From Pseudozobellia sp. WGM2 (GTDB taxonomy: Bacteria > Bacteroidota > Bacteroidia > Flavobacteriales > Flavobacteriaceae), in the NCBI RefSeq assembly GCF_017810075.1, contig NZ_JADNYK010000005.1, positions 248,001 through 312,000 on the forward strand: 64,000 nucleotides of DNA. The letters are read 5' to 3'. Positions 17,863-27,410 of the stretch are shown here, piece after piece. Within the stretch, counting starts at the first letter, position 1. Every line of letters begins with the position of its first letter. A program made the translations under genes and the position numbers. A model generated the notes under the pieces. That model worked only from the letters and a program-made list of their open reading frames with translations. It made no database searches and was not told where the DNA came from.

Positions 17863-18699
17863 TTAGGAAATTAATTCGCTCTTCATTTGTTCTGCAAGTT
17901 TAACACATTCCAGTGCTTCTTTAACGTCGTGAACCCTTAAAATATTGGCGCCTTTCATAAGAGCTTGCATATTTAACGCTGTAGTGCCGTTTAAAGCGTT
18001 TTCGGCATTGGTATTCAGAGTTTTGTAAATCATCGATTTTCTACTGAGCCCGATAAGCAAGGGGCGTTCCACATTTGCGAATAAATCTATTTTTGACAAT
18101 AGCTCATAATTTTGTTCCGTTGTCTTCGAAAATCCAAATCCGGGATCAATAATTATATCCACTATGCCCAAATTGGTGGCAGTGGCAATTCTTTCCGAAA
18201 AGTATTTTAAAACATCCACCAGCATATTCTCATAATCTGTATTCTGTTGCATAGTCTTCGGAGTTCCTTTCATGTGCATCATAATATAGGGTACTTTATA
18301 CCGAGCAATTACCGAAAGCATGTTTTTGTCGATGAGACCAGCTGAAATATCATTAATAAGAGCGGCACCGGCCTGAAGGCATTGAGAAGCCACCTTACTT
18401 CTAAAAGTGTCGATTGATATCAGTACGTCAGGAAATTCTTTGATTAAAGCTTCCACAACTGGTACAATACGGCTTATTTCTTCTTCCTCAAGCACGTCAT
18501 CGGCTCCTGGTCGTGAACTATATGCACCAATATCTATGAACGTAGCTCCTTCGGTGAGCATTTTTTCCGTTTGTTCAAGAACAAGCTTTACATTAGTAAA
18601 CTTTCCCCCATCATAAAAAGAGTCGGGCGTTATATTTAAAATGCCCATGATTTTTGGGGATGATAGGTCTATGAGATTGCCTTTGCAATTGATAGTCAT
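17863..18699 (-). CDS. folP: Dihydropteroate synthase
   Basis: FolP joins para-aminobenzoate to 6-hydroxymethyl-dihydropterin pyrophosphate in folate synthesis. It is 278 residues. The signature MGILNITPDSFYDGGK is near residue 18, followed by DIGAYSSRPGA, SIDTFRS, LINDISAG, IIDPGFGFSK and the C-terminal RVHDV. Start ATG at 18699 is the first codon of the conserved region. It is the first gene of a two-gene operon with cdaA. Confidence 0.95.
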   Translation of the reverse strand: MTINCKGNLIDLSSPKIMGILNITPDSFYDGGKFTNVKLVLEQTEKMLTEGATFIDIGAYSSRPGADDVLEEEEISRIVPVVEALIKEFPDVLISIDTFRSKVASQCLQAGAALINDISAGLIDKNMLSVIARYKVPYIMMHMKGTPKTMQQNTDYENMLVDVLKYFSERIATATNLGIVDIIIDPGFGFSKTTEQNYELLSKIDLFANVERPLLIGLSRKSMIYKTLNTNAENALNGTTALNMQALMKGANILRVHDVKEALECVKLAEQMKSELIS

Positions 18700-18805
18700 T
18701 TTGTATAAAGTTGAGGCGGTATCATTTGAATAACCAAGTTTAAAACACGAACTTTGAGCAATTCAAAATTTTGTGTGAAATTTACGCAAATTAGAAACGA
18801 TATCC

Positions 18806-19354
18806 ATGCCACAAACTTCTGAGCAATATGATGAGGTAATAAAAATTTGCCGAGAATTATTTCAAAATAAGATGAAGGATTATGGAAGTGCATGGAGAAT
18901 ATTGCGACTACCTTCATTGACCGACCAGATATACATTAAGGCACAACGAATTCGTAGTCTTCAAAAAAATGAAATACGAAAGGTAGATGAGGGTGAAAAA
19001 TCTGAATTTATCGGAATTATCAATTACTCGATCATGGCCTTGATTCAACTTGAGAAAGGTATAGTCGAGCAACCAGATATGGAAACCCAAGAGGCGGTGG
19101 AACTGTTCGATAAACATATAAGTGTTACCAAGCAGCTCATGGAGAATAAAAACCATGACTATGGTGAAGCATGGCGCGATATGCGTGTAAGCTCGTTGAC
19201 CGACCTTATTCTACAGAAGTTGTTACGGGTAAAACAGATTGAAGATAACCAAGGTAAGACCTTGGTTAGCGAGGGTATCGATGCAAATTATCAAGATATG
19301 GTCAATTACTCTGTTTTTGCCATGATCCATTTAAACGAAAAAAGCCCTGAATAG
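18806..19354 (+). CDS. DUF1599 domain protein, two tandem repeats
   Basis: The 182-residue protein contains the same unit twice. The first (about residues 10-50) has MKDYGSAWRILRLPSLTDQI, and the second (about 100-145) has NHDYGEAWRDMRVSSLTDLI. Both are followed by a Lys/Arg/Gln-rich helix and a segment containing NYS (IINYSIMAL and MVNYSVFAM). It is soluble with no signal peptide, and function is unknown. It is followed after one base by the DoxX-like gene, so they are probably co-transcribed. Confidence 0.85.
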   Translation: MPQTSEQYDEVIKICRELFQNKMKDYGSAWRILRLPSLTDQIYIKAQRIRSLQKNEIRKVDEGEKSEFIGIINYSIMALIQLEKGIVEQPDMETQEAVELFDKHISVTKQLMENKNHDYGEAWRDMRVSSLTDLILQKLLRVKQIEDNQGKTLVSEGIDANYQDMVNYSVFAMIHLNEKSPE

Positions 19355-19355
19355 C

Positions 19356-20450
19356 ATGAAATATCTCGTTGGTCTAAGCCGTATTCTAGTCGGAGTTCTT
19401 TTTATTATCAGCGGATTTATAAAATTGAACGACCCCGTGGGGTTCTCGTTCAAATTAGAGGAATATTTCAGTCAGGGCGTTTTAGATCTTCCTTTTTTAG
19501 AACCTTATGCCCTTGCCATATCGATTTTTGTAGTAGTCTTCGAGGTTCTTCTGGGGGTAATGCTTTTAATCGGTTTTCGGGTAAAATTTACAGTTTGGAG
19601 TCTCTTGCTTATGATTATCGGCTTCACCTTTTTGACTTTCTACTCGGCCTATTTTAATAAAGTGACCGATTGCGGTTGTTTTGGCGATGCCATTAAATTA
19701 ACGCCGTGGGAATCGTTTACCAAAGATATTATTCTGCTGGTTTTAATCGTGGTACTTTTTGTCGGTCAAAAATTTATTAAGCCTCTTTTCAGTTCGATGG
19801 GCATACGTGTGGTTATAGCCCTTTCTTTGGTATTTTGTGTTTTATATTGTAACCATGTACTTAATCACTTGCCTGTAATCGACTTTAGACCCTATAAAAT
19901 AGGAGCTAATATTATAGATGGAATGAGCGTACCGGATAATGCCGCTAAACCCATTCATGATTATGCGTGGAAGTTTAACGTCAACGGCGAAGAAAAAGTC
20001 ATCGTAACTCAAGGTGATTACCCGCAAGTGGAGGGCGAATTTGTAGATGTAGAAACCACCGAGGTGCAGAAGGGCTACGAACCTCCGATTCATGATTTTA
20101 CAATTGAGCAGAACGGTGAAGATTTCACTGCCGCTTTAATGAACGAACCGAAATTGTTCATGGTTGTAGCCTACGATTTAAGAAAGACGAATGAAGAGGT
20201 TTATTCTGAATTGAAAAAATCGGCAGATGAAGCGGCATCTCAAGGGTATAAGGTCATAGGCATGTCGGCATCGAATACAGAGCAAAGTGGAAAATTGATT
20301 AATGACCATCAATTAGATTTCGAATTTTACTTTACCGATGAGACTACCTTAAAAACAATTGTACGCTCTAACCCGGGTGTATTGGTCTTGGAAAAGGGAA
20401 CTATTAAACAAAAAGTACATTATAACGATTTGGAAGATTTAGAATTGTAA
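19356..20450 (+). CDS. DoxX-like membrane protein with C-terminal thioredoxin-like region (BT_3928 type)
   Basis: This 364-residue protein has an N-terminal four-helix DoxX/MauE-like region (about 1-165). It contains FIISGFIKLNDPVGFS and the Cys pair in VTDCGCFGD. A periplasmic segment follows, and the C-terminal 130 residues resemble a peroxiredoxin/thioredoxin-like fold without an obvious CXXC. The domain order fits the family NCBI calls BT_3928. A role in periplasmic redox or envelope stress is plausible but unproven. It starts one base after the DUF1599 gene. Confidence 0.8.
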   Translation: MKYLVGLSRILVGVLFIISGFIKLNDPVGFSFKLEEYFSQGVLDLPFLEPYALAISIFVVVFEVLLGVMLLIGFRVKFTVWSLLLMIIGFTFLTFYSAYFNKVTDCGCFGDAIKLTPWESFTKDIILLVLIVVLFVGQKFIKPLFSSMGIRVVIALSLVFCVLYCNHVLNHLPVIDFRPYKIGANIIDGMSVPDNAAKPIHDYAWKFNVNGEEKVIVTQGDYPQVEGEFVDVETTEVQKGYEPPIHDFTIEQNGEDFTAALMNEPKLFMVVAYDLRKTNEEVYSELKKSADEAASQGYKVIGMSASNTEQSGKLINDHQLDFEFYFTDETTLKTIVRSNPGVLVLEKGTIKQKVHYNDLEDLEL

Positions 20451-20514
20451 TCTCAGAATTTTCATAGCTGATTCTTCAATTTAAATTCTTCCTGAAACAC
20501 TAAATTTAAAGAAA

Positions 20515-21264
20515 ATGAGAAGTAAGATAGTAGCAGGTAACTGGAAAATGAATAAAAACTCCGCTGATACTGAGGCCGTGTTGACAGAGCTGTCGGCTAA
20601 ATTGCCAGATACCCAAGCAGAGGTTATGGTAGCTCCTACCTATGTTAACTTGGCTGGGGCCGTTCGCACCTTAGAGTCATCGGTGATAGAGGTAATTGCC
20701 CAAAATATGCATTTCGCCGAGAGTGGTGCCTATACAGGTGAGATTTCAGCAGACATGCTTTTAGGTATCAACGTTGAAACCGTGATTATCGGTCATTCTG
20801 AGCGTAGGGCCTATTTTGGTGAAACGGATGAAATTTTGGCCAAAAAAGTTGTTGCGGCGTTGGAGAAGAACATGAGAGTTATGTTTTGCTTTGGCGAAGA
20901 GCTGGAAGATCGTAAATCTGAAAACCATTTTAAGGTGGTCGAGACTCAATTGAAGAATGCGCTTTTCTCTTTAGACGCTTCAGCGTGGAGTAAAATTGTT
21001 TTGGCTTACGAACCGGTTTGGGCGATTGGCACAGGTGAGACCGCTTCTCCTGAGCAAGCACAAGAAATGCATGCATTTATTAGAAAGACCATTACAGAAG
21101 CATATGATGCTTCTGTAGCCAATAATGTTTCTATACTTTATGGCGGTAGTGTTAAACCGGCCAATGCAAAAGAAATATTCGGTAAACCCGATGTTGATGG
21201 TGGTTTAATAGGTGGGGCTTCTCTAGTGGCAGACGATTTCGTAGCCATTATCGAATCGATTTAA
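20515..21264 (+). CDS. tpiA: Triosephosphate isomerase
   Basis: TpiA interconverts dihydroxyacetone phosphate and glyceraldehyde 3-phosphate. It is 249 residues with the active-site Lys in AGNWKMNKN, His in IIGHSERR, Glu in LAYEPVWAIGTG, and the phosphate-binding YGGSVKP and LIGGASL loops. It is preceded by a 64-base gap after the DoxX-like gene. Confidence 0.97.
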   Translation: MRSKIVAGNWKMNKNSADTEAVLTELSAKLPDTQAEVMVAPTYVNLAGAVRTLESSVIEVIAQNMHFAESGAYTGEISADMLLGINVETVIIGHSERRAYFGETDEILAKKVVAALEKNMRVMFCFGEELEDRKSENHFKVVETQLKNALFSLDASAWSKIVLAYEPVWAIGTGETASPEQAQEMHAFIRKTITEAYDASVANNVSILYGGSVKPANAKEIFGKPDVDGGLIGGASLVADDFVAIIESI

Positions 21265-21336
21265 TCTAAAGAAAAGCTTCAAGTACTTTTCATCTTATGG
21301 AACAATTCTCTAAAATTTGTTCCGAAAAATTAACTG

Positions 21337-22173
21337 ATGGGCAACACCATTTATATTGAATATAATTTCACGGTTTCGCCTCTGCAGCCGGCATCTGATA
21401 TTTTGATAGCTGAGTTGGGAGAGGCGGGCTTTGAAAGTTTCGTTGAAAACGAAACAGGTCTTTTAGCTTACATTCAAAAGAATGATTGGTCTAAAAATCT
21501 AATTGATACCATAGAGATTCTTGAAAATACAGAGTTTTCTTTTCATTATTCGGTCAAAGAAATTGAACAGGAAAACTGGAACGCCACTTGGGAGCAAAAC
21601 TTCAATGCCATTCAAGTGGGTGAACAATGTGTGGTAAGGGCTCCGTTTCACAAAAAGCCCGATGTAGATTATGATATAGTCATCGAACCCAAGATGAGCT
21701 TCGGTACGGGGCATCATGAGACAACGCACATGATGCTGCAATTTATACTTGAGCATGATTTCGAAGGTAAGTCTGTTCTTGATATGGGCTGTGGTACCGG
21801 TGTTCTGGCCATTCTTTCGGCAATGAAAGGGGCAAAGCTAATCCATGCTATCGATATCGACAATTGGTGCTATCTAAATGCAAAAGAAAATGTGCAGAGA
21901 AATGGGGTGGATCATGTTGAGGTTTTTGAGGGTGATGTTGCCTTGCTGGGTAACACTACTTACGATGTAATCATAGCCAATATCAATCGAAATATTCTAT
22001 TGGAAGATATTCCTACCTATGCAAAAAATCTTGCCCCGAATGGTATACTTTTTGTAAGTGGGTTCTATCAGGATGATATTTTTATCATATCTGAAAAATG
22101 TAACCCCTGTGGATTAAAATTTGAAAAAAATATTCAGAGGAATGATTGGGTTGCGGTAAAATATGTATTTTAG
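21337..22173 (+). CDS. prmA: Ribosomal protein L11 methyltransferase
   Basis: PrmA trimethylates several residues of ribosomal protein L11. The 278-residue protein has an N-terminal substrate-binding domain and the SAM-binding motif VLDMGCGTGVLAI, preceded by MSFGTGHHETTHMMLQ. The catalytic-loop motif is NINRNILL. It lies between tpiA and clpS, an arrangement seen in several Bacteroidota. Confidence 0.95.
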   Translation: MGNTIYIEYNFTVSPLQPASDILIAELGEAGFESFVENETGLLAYIQKNDWSKNLIDTIEILENTEFSFHYSVKEIEQENWNATWEQNFNAIQVGEQCVVRAPFHKKPDVDYDIVIEPKMSFGTGHHETTHMMLQFILEHDFEGKSVLDMGCGTGVLAILSAMKGAKLIHAIDIDNWCYLNAKENVQRNGVDHVEVFEGDVALLGNTTYDVIIANINRNILLEDIPTYAKNLAPNGILFVSGFYQDDIFIISEKCNPCGLKFEKNIQRNDWVAVKYVF

Positions 22174-22204
22174 AAAGACATGTACGTACCTGAAAATGAT
22201 AGCT

Positions 22205-22480
22205 ATGAGTACAAAAGAAAAAATTTCAGAAGAACTTCTTCTAGAGGAAGAGGTATTAAAACAAAATGAAATAGTTCTGTTCAATGATGATGTAAATACC
22301 TTCGATCATGTAATAGAGACGTTAATCGATGCCTGCGAGCACACTGCCGAGCAAGCAGAACAATGCTCACTAATCGTACATTATAAAGGAAAGTGTACGG
22401 TTAAAACCGGTGAGTATAGCGACTTAGAACCGCGTTGCGGAAAACTGTTGCAAGCTGGTCTAAGTGCGGAGATTGTTTAA
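22205..22480 (+). CDS. clpS: ATP-dependent Clp protease adaptor ClpS
   Basis: ClpS delivers N-degron substrates to ClpAP. The conserved core EIVLFNDDVNTFDHVIETL is followed by the CEHTAEQAEQCSLIVHYKGKC region. I chose the ATG at 22205 (MSTKEK), which avoids overlap with prmA. An ATG at 22196 adds three residues, and the longest frame would begin inside prmA at 22163. It is probably in one transcript with prmA. Confidence 0.9.
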   Translation: MSTKEKISEELLLEEEVLKQNEIVLFNDDVNTFDHVIETLIDACEHTAEQAEQCSLIVHYKGKCTVKTGEYSDLEPRCGKLLQAGLSAEIV

Positions 22481-22504
22481 TATGTAATTCCGGTTTTTAT
22501 CTGA

Positions 22505-22918
22505 CTAATGCGGTAAACGGGGTTTGAGAATTCCGTAGACGAAAGTGCCCAACACAGCGCCGAAAATTACGATCAACATACTGAATACCCCGGTACCCAA
22601 CAGAATATACATAGGGCCTGGGCAAGCACCGGCCAAAGCCCAGCCCAAACCGAAAATTGAACCTCCCAAAAGATATCGAACGATACCTTTGTCCTTCGGT
22701 GGTAGATAAACCTCTTTGCCCTCTGTGGTTTTTATTTTCAATCTTTTAAGAAGCCATACCGATAATACGCCGAGTATTACTGCAGAACCGATTATACCAT
22801 ACATGTGAAAAGATTGAAATTTGAACATCTCGAAAATTCGATACCATGAAACAGCTTCCGATTTTACTAATACGATTCCGAAAAAAATACCTACGAATAA
22901 AAATTTGAGAAATTTCAT
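22505..22918 (-). CDS. YeeE/YedE-type sulfur transport protein, C-terminal half (DUF6691-like)
   Basis: This 137-residue protein has four membrane helices and the family motif GLGWALAGACPGP, with the Cys implicated in thiosulfate relay. It is the second of two adjacent half-size genes, 2 bases after its partner. Together the two correspond to one full YeeE-like transporter. The predicted role is uptake of thiosulfate or another reduced sulfur compound across the inner membrane. Confidence 0.85.
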   Translation of the reverse strand: MKFLKFLFVGIFFGIVLVKSEAVSWYRIFEMFKFQSFHMYGIIGSAVILGVLSVWLLKRLKIKTTEGKEVYLPPKDKGIVRYLLGGSIFGLGWALAGACPGPMYILLGTGVFSMLIVIFGAVLGTFVYGILKPRLPH

Positions 22919-22920
22919 AC

Positions 22921-23478
22921 TTAAAATATTAGGGGTAATAAGAAGTGGGTCATAATCAGTCCGCCGATAAAAAAACCGATTACCGCTATTAAAGAAGGTA
23001 GTTGTAGGTTACTTAAGCCTGTAATGGCATGGCCAGATGTGCAGCCCCCGGCATAACGGGTTCCGAAGCCCACTAAAAATCCTGCTCCTATCAGAATTAG
23101 TAAGCCTTTAAGGGAAAGTACATTTTGCCAGTCGTAGATTTCGGCCGGTAGTAAGGCGCTGCCGACATCTTGAAAGCCCAACTGATTTAGGTCTGAAATG
23201 GTTTCAGGGTTTAATTCGATAGCTGAGCCGTCAGAGAGAAATTGAACAGCAATAAACCCTCCAATAATTGCCCCAAGAACAACAATGAGATTCCAGCGTT
23301 GGGCTTTCCAATCAAAACGAAAGAAATCTGCATATTTTCCGGCGCCACCTATACTACAAAAAGTACGTAGGTTAGATGACATTCCGAAATTCTTTCCGAA
23401 ATAAACCAAGAAAACCATTACTGCGGTAATCAGGGGGCCAGATATATACCAAGGCCATGGTTTTAGAATAAGTTCCAT
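22921..23478 (-). CDS. YeeE/YedE-type sulfur transport protein, N-terminal half
   Basis: This 185-residue protein has about five membrane helices and the motif RYAGGCTSGHAITGLSNLQ containing the conserved Cys. It is the first gene of the two-gene unit. Read with its partner, the pair would make the internal pseudo-symmetric transporter. It lies 5' of the sulfatase locus on the other strand; a link to sulfate release there is only speculation. Confidence 0.85.
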   Translation of the reverse strand: MELILKPWPWYISGPLITAVMVFLVYFGKNFGMSSNLRTFCSIGGAGKYADFFRFDWKAQRWNLIVVLGAIIGGFIAVQFLSDGSAIELNPETISDLNQLGFQDVGSALLPAEIYDWQNVLSLKGLLILIGAGFLVGFGTRYAGGCTSGHAITGLSNLQLPSLIAVIGFFIGGLIMTHFLLPLIF

Positions 23479-23492
23479 AGAAGAAATTTATA

Positions 23493-23500
23493 CAAATTTA
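23493..23500 (-). promoter_or_regulatory. -7 box of the YeeE/YedE pair
   Basis: Read on the minus strand the sequence is TAAATTTG, matching TAnnTTTG, 14 bases before the start codon. Confidence 0.4.
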
Positions 23501-23637
23501 TAGCTTACTTGAGTATAAGTAAGTAATAAATGTTACAATCATTGGTCATAAATGTACGGGCATAATTGAAAAAGTTATTCCTTTTTATGAAATTCCTAAA
23601 AAATGATACTTGACATGAGCTAATCGGTCAAATTGTA

Positions 23638-23645
23638 TATTTTTG
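23638..23645 (+). promoter_or_regulatory. -7 box of the CBM9-like gene
   Basis: TATTTTTG matches TAnnTTTG and lies 33 bases before the ATG at 23679. It overlaps the TTG codon at 23643, which argues against using that codon as the start. Confidence 0.45.
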
Positions 23646-23678
23646 GCTCCCAAACCATACCAAACCAAACTAAAAATT

Positions 23679-24755
23679 ATGAAAACCAATACCTTTTCGA
23701 GTTGGTCTAAAGGTCTTCTAATATTATTATTTCTGCTTTCGGCATTCTTGGTCAAGGCACAATCACCACCGAGAAGTTACATAGTTCAAAGAACTACCGA
23801 CTCTATAGAGATTGATGGTCAAGCCAATGAAGACTCTTGGGGAGAGGTTGAATGGAGTGACGATTATATCGATATTGAGGGTGTTAAGTCTCCAAAGTAT
23901 AGAACCCGTATGAAAATGCTATACGATGATACCAATCTCTATTTTTTTACTGAAATGGAAGAACCCCATGTGTGGGCAAATTTGAAACAGAGAGATACCG
24001 TTATTTTTTATAACAACGATTTTGAGATTTTTATCGATCCTGATGGAGATACGCACAATTACTATGAGTTTGAAATGAACGCTTTAAATACGGTTTGGGA
24101 TCTCTTTTTGACCAAACCCTATCGTAATCATGGAAAAATAATCGATAGCTGGGATATTCAGAATTTAAAGACTGCTGTACATGTCAACGGTACTATAAAC
24201 GACTCGAACGATATCGATAAAGGATGGGCCGTTGAGATTGCCATACCTTGGAGGGTGATTACGGAAGCCAGTAAAACGAAGGGGATACCTAAAAATGAAT
24301 TTTGGCGTATCAATTTTTCCCGAGTCAATTGGGACCATGATTTGAATAACGGAAAATATTCCAGAAAAAAAGATGACCATGGTAAGTTTTTACCGGAGTA
24401 CAATTGGGTTTGGTCTTCTCAAGGCGTAATCAATATGCATGAGCCTGAGCACTGGGGCTATTTATATGTGTCTGATACCAAGGTGGGCGAAAAGGTCGAT
24501 TTTCAGATTTCGAAAGATGAATACCTAAAATGGAATTTATACAAGCAATATAGAAAATTGCTGCATGCGGGAGACAACTTTGATGAAGTAAGTAACGAAG
24601 TGGAATCATCTCAAGAAGTGATTCTCAAAGAGGTTGTTGACATAGAGGTAGAAAAATATTTAGGAGGATGGACGGTAATGGCTAGAAGTCCGTTCTCTAA
24701 TAAATTATTAGTAATAAAAGAAGATGGTGAATTTAGTAGTTATGAGAATAGGTAG
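23679..24755 (+). CDS. CBM9-like carbohydrate-binding secreted protein
   Basis: The mature protein follows a signal peptide (LLFLLSAFLVKAQ). The body has the CBM9-like beta-sandwich pattern: IEIDGQANEDSWGEVEWSD, MKMLYDDTNLYFFTEMEEPHVWA, NDFEIFIDPDGDTHNYYEFEMNALNTVWDL and WRINFSRVNW. These proteins bind sugars at the cell envelope. The start at 23679 is chosen because a promoter-like box overlaps the alternative upstream TTG. It overlaps the next gene, so the two form a transcription and translation unit at the left border of the sulfatase locus. Confidence 0.85.
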   Translation: MKTNTFSSWSKGLLILLFLLSAFLVKAQSPPRSYIVQRTTDSIEIDGQANEDSWGEVEWSDDYIDIEGVKSPKYRTRMKMLYDDTNLYFFTEMEEPHVWANLKQRDTVIFYNNDFEIFIDPDGDTHNYYEFEMNALNTVWDLFLTKPYRNHGKIIDSWDIQNLKTAVHVNGTINDSNDIDKGWAVEIAIPWRVITEASKTKGIPKNEFWRINFSRVNWDHDLNNGKYSRKKDDHGKFLPEYNWVWSSQGVINMHEPEHWGYLYVSDTKVGEKVDFQISKDEYLKWNLYKQYRKLLHAGDNFDEVSNEVESSQEVILKEVVDIEVEKYLGGWTVMARSPFSNKLLVIKEDGEFSSYENR

Positions 24756-25836
24756 AGAAAATTTTAGCGTACGGTGTTTCATAATATTGGTGTTAGGTCT
24801 AGTGTTGTCTGGCAATGCTCAAAATGAGGATGATACAAAAGATTTTAAATTCTGGACATGGGTTACCGCCGATGCCAAGCGAACTGATAAATCTTTTTCA
24901 GAGGAATTTGAAAAGTATGCCTCCAATGGTATAAATGCGGTGCTGATCAACACCTATGCAGACCCTAAACTTTTGAAAAGATTAACGCCTTTGGCTACGC
25001 AACATGGCCTCGAAGTTCACGGTTGGATGTTTACGGTCAATAGACCGGGAGATAAAATTGCCCAACAACACCCAGAATGGTATGCCGTAAGTAGAGATGG
25101 TAAATCTTGTTATGATGAACCGCCTTATGTGGGCTACTACAAATGGTTGTGCCCGACAAGAAAAGAATCTCGAGAACACATTTTGAGTTTGGTAAAAGGG
25201 TTGGCCCAAGTTGATGGTGTTGCCAGTGTGCACCTAGATTACATACGTTATTCCGATATTTTCTTGCCTATTAGTTTATTGCCCAAGTATAATCTAAAGC
25301 AAGATGTAGAGCTGCCGAGATATGATTTTTGTTATTGCGATGTTTGTGTTTCTGAGTTTGAGAAAGAACATCATAAAAATCCAAGGAACTCTAACAACCC
25401 TGCAATCGATATGGAATGGAAAAACTTTAGGTTGAACAAAGTAAAGGCGATTGTAGACGAAGCCTATGAAATTGTGCATGAGAATGGTAAAATATTGACC
25501 GCTGCCGTATTTCCTTATCCTGAGATGGCAGATCATATGGTGCGTCAACGTTGGGACAAATGGAATGTTGATGTAGTACTGCCAATGATTTACAACAGTT
25601 TTTATAACGAAGAGATTGATTGGGTAGGTTACGCTACTGGTCAAGGAGTAAAGGATCTCGAAGGAAAAAATACCGAGCTTCATACTGGAATATATGTGCC
25701 TCAGATGTCGGTAGATGAGCTAGAGCAAGCCATTCGTCATGTCAAAGATAACGGGGCGAAAGGAGCATCATTTTTTGATGGCCCTGCGATAACCGACGAA
25801 CAATGGCGGGTAATAAAAGGCTTTAGGGCTGAGTAG
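24742..25836 (+). CDS. Secreted GHL10-like (DUF187-type) putative glycoside hydrolase
   Basis: The protein has a signal peptide (FIILVLGLVLSGNAQ) and one TIM-barrel-like domain. It carries FWTWVTADAKRT, the GHL10-type VHLDYIRYSD strand, a CDVC pair (FCYCDVCVSEF), and AVFPYPEMADHMVRQRWDKWNVDVVLPMIYNSF. The latter resembles the strand that ends putative glycosidase barrels. The exact reaction is unknown. ATG 24742 is preferred over 24724 because it directly precedes the signal peptide; it overlaps the CBM9-like gene by 14 bp. Its 3' end overlaps a convergent sulfatase by 14 bp. Confidence 0.8.
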   Translation: MRIGRENFSVRCFIILVLGLVLSGNAQNEDDTKDFKFWTWVTADAKRTDKSFSEEFEKYASNGINAVLINTYADPKLLKRLTPLATQHGLEVHGWMFTVNRPGDKIAQQHPEWYAVSRDGKSCYDEPPYVGYYKWLCPTRKESREHILSLVKGLAQVDGVASVHLDYIRYSDIFLPISLLPKYNLKQDVELPRYDFCYCDVCVSEFEKEHHKNPRNSNNPAIDMEWKNFRLNKVKAIVDEAYEIVHENGKILTAAVFPYPEMADHMVRQRWDKWNVDVVLPMIYNSFYNEEIDWVGYATGQGVKDLEGKNTELHTGIYVPQMSVDELEQAIRHVKDNGAKGASFFDGPAITDEQWRVIKGFRAE

Positions 25837-27328
25837 TACTAGTGCCGGTGACCATATCTTCAAAATTTGGGTGACGGCCCCATTCTTTTCTTTTTTCCTT
25901 ATCAAAATGTGGATTTTGGATGGGCATTGCGGCATCGACTTTTTCTCGCCAATTGTTGAGAAGTTGTAAAAGTTCTTCTGCTTTCTCACTTTCTTCATAA
26001 GCAAGATTATGGCTTTCGCCAATGTCGTTTATGAGGTTGTAGAGTTCAAGTCGGTCATCGTCTAGAAATTGAATCAGTTTCCAGTCGCCTTTTCTAATAG
26101 CGCTTGCCGGAACAGAATGGTGATAGACTGGGTAATGCCAAAAGACGGCTCTCTCATTGTTGTGGTTAAGACCCTTTAGCGTGGGTACCATGCTAACCCC
26201 GTCCACCGTTTGATTTTTTGGAGTTTCCCCAGTTGCCATTTCTATTATGGTAGGGAAAAGGTCAATACTGCTTACGATGGCGTCTGACTGACTACCTTTA
26301 GTTACCTTTTTTGGCCACTTGATAAGTAGGGGCTCTTTAATTCCTCCCTCATAAACAGTACCTTTTTCAGCTCTTAAAGGTTGATTCGAAGAAGCTATAT
26401 ATTGTAGGCTATCACCTTCGTAATAATGCAATTTATTTTTGGCTATTAAAGGAATTTCATCAAACCTGCTTACTAAACCTCCGTTGTCGGAAAAGAATAT
26501 GATGATGGTGTCGTCGGCCAAATTCAGGTACTCAAGTTTGTTCATGATTCGACCTACGCTTTTATCAATGTTCTCGACCATAGCTGCGTAAATAGCATTC
26601 GAAGGGTAGCCATCGGCTTTAGGTTTTTTTATAAATTTTTCTATTTGTTCTGAATGTGCATCCAATTGAACATGAACATCGAAATGTGCTAAGAAGAGAA
26701 AAAAAGGTTGGTCCTTATTGTTCTCAATAAAATCTATGCTTTTATCGGTCAAAGCTTCAGAAAGAATTTTGCCATCAGGGAAATCTGTCGTAGGATGCAT
26801 TTGCTCGTTAAAATTGAAGAAACGTCCACCCTGATGAACCAAACTTTCGTCATAGCCTTGATTTTTTGGGTGATGTTTTTCAGTGTGGCCCAAGTGCCAT
26901 TTACCAAAATAACCAGTCGCGTAACCAGAAGGCTTCAGGGCTTCGCCTATAGTTTCATAATCTAGGGGAAGATATTGGGTTTTATTCATTGGCACCATTA
27001 ATTTTTCGTGAGGTCGCCAATGGCCTGGTAAAAAATCATTGATTCCAATTCTTGCAGGGTATAACCCTGTTTGAATACTTGCCCTGCTCGGCGAGCATAC
27101 AGGGTTGGCCGCGTATGCATTGGTAAAACGCATTGCTTGTTGAGCTAGTTTGTCGAGATTTGGGGCTTCATTAAATTCGTTGCCATATACTGGCAAATCG
27201 GCCCAGCCAAGGTCATCGGCCAAAATAAATATGATGTTCGGAGATTTTTCTTTGAAAGATTGTTTCGAAGGGGTATTACAACTGATTAGGATGTTTAGCA
27301 CCAGAATAGAAACAATAATATTTTTCAT
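25823..27328 (-). CDS. Sulfatase, lipoprotein (Cys-type, family S1)
   Basis: This 501-residue sulfatase carries the C-S-P-S-R motif at residues 78-82, whose Cys is converted to formylglycine for sulfate ester hydrolysis. Metal ligands are in ILADDLGWAD near residue 37 and in FFSDNGGLVSRF. The lipobox LNILISC (Cys17) predicts membrane anchoring. It is the last gene of the minus-strand run that begins with the sensor-regulator. Its 3' end overlaps the convergent GHL10-like gene. The substrate cannot be read from the sequence. Confidence 0.93.
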   Translation of the reverse strand: MKNIIVSILVLNILISCNTPSKQSFKEKSPNIIFILADDLGWADLPVYGNEFNEAPNLDKLAQQAMRFTNAYAANPVCSPSRASIQTGLYPARIGINDFLPGHWRPHEKLMVPMNKTQYLPLDYETIGEALKPSGYATGYFGKWHLGHTEKHHPKNQGYDESLVHQGGRFFNFNEQMHPTTDFPDGKILSEALTDKSIDFIENNKDQPFFLFLAHFDVHVQLDAHSEQIEKFIKKPKADGYPSNAIYAAMVENIDKSVGRIMNKLEYLNLADDTIIIFFSDNGGLVSRFDEIPLIAKNKLHYYEGDSLQYIASSNQPLRAEKGTVYEGGIKEPLLIKWPKKVTKGSQSDAIVSSIDLFPTIIEMATGETPKNQTVDGVSMVPTLKGLNHNNERAVFWHYPVYHHSVPASAIRKGDWKLIQFLDDDRLELYNLINDIGESHNLAYEESEKAEELLQLLNNWREKVDAAMPIQNPHFDKEKRKEWGRHPNFEDMVTGTSTTQP

Positions 27329-27410
27329 GTAGAACGGATTCTATATAAATATAGAGCCATTAAAAATAAAAACTATCCTGTGCTGTACCGTAGGTATTGT
27401 TTTACCAATT

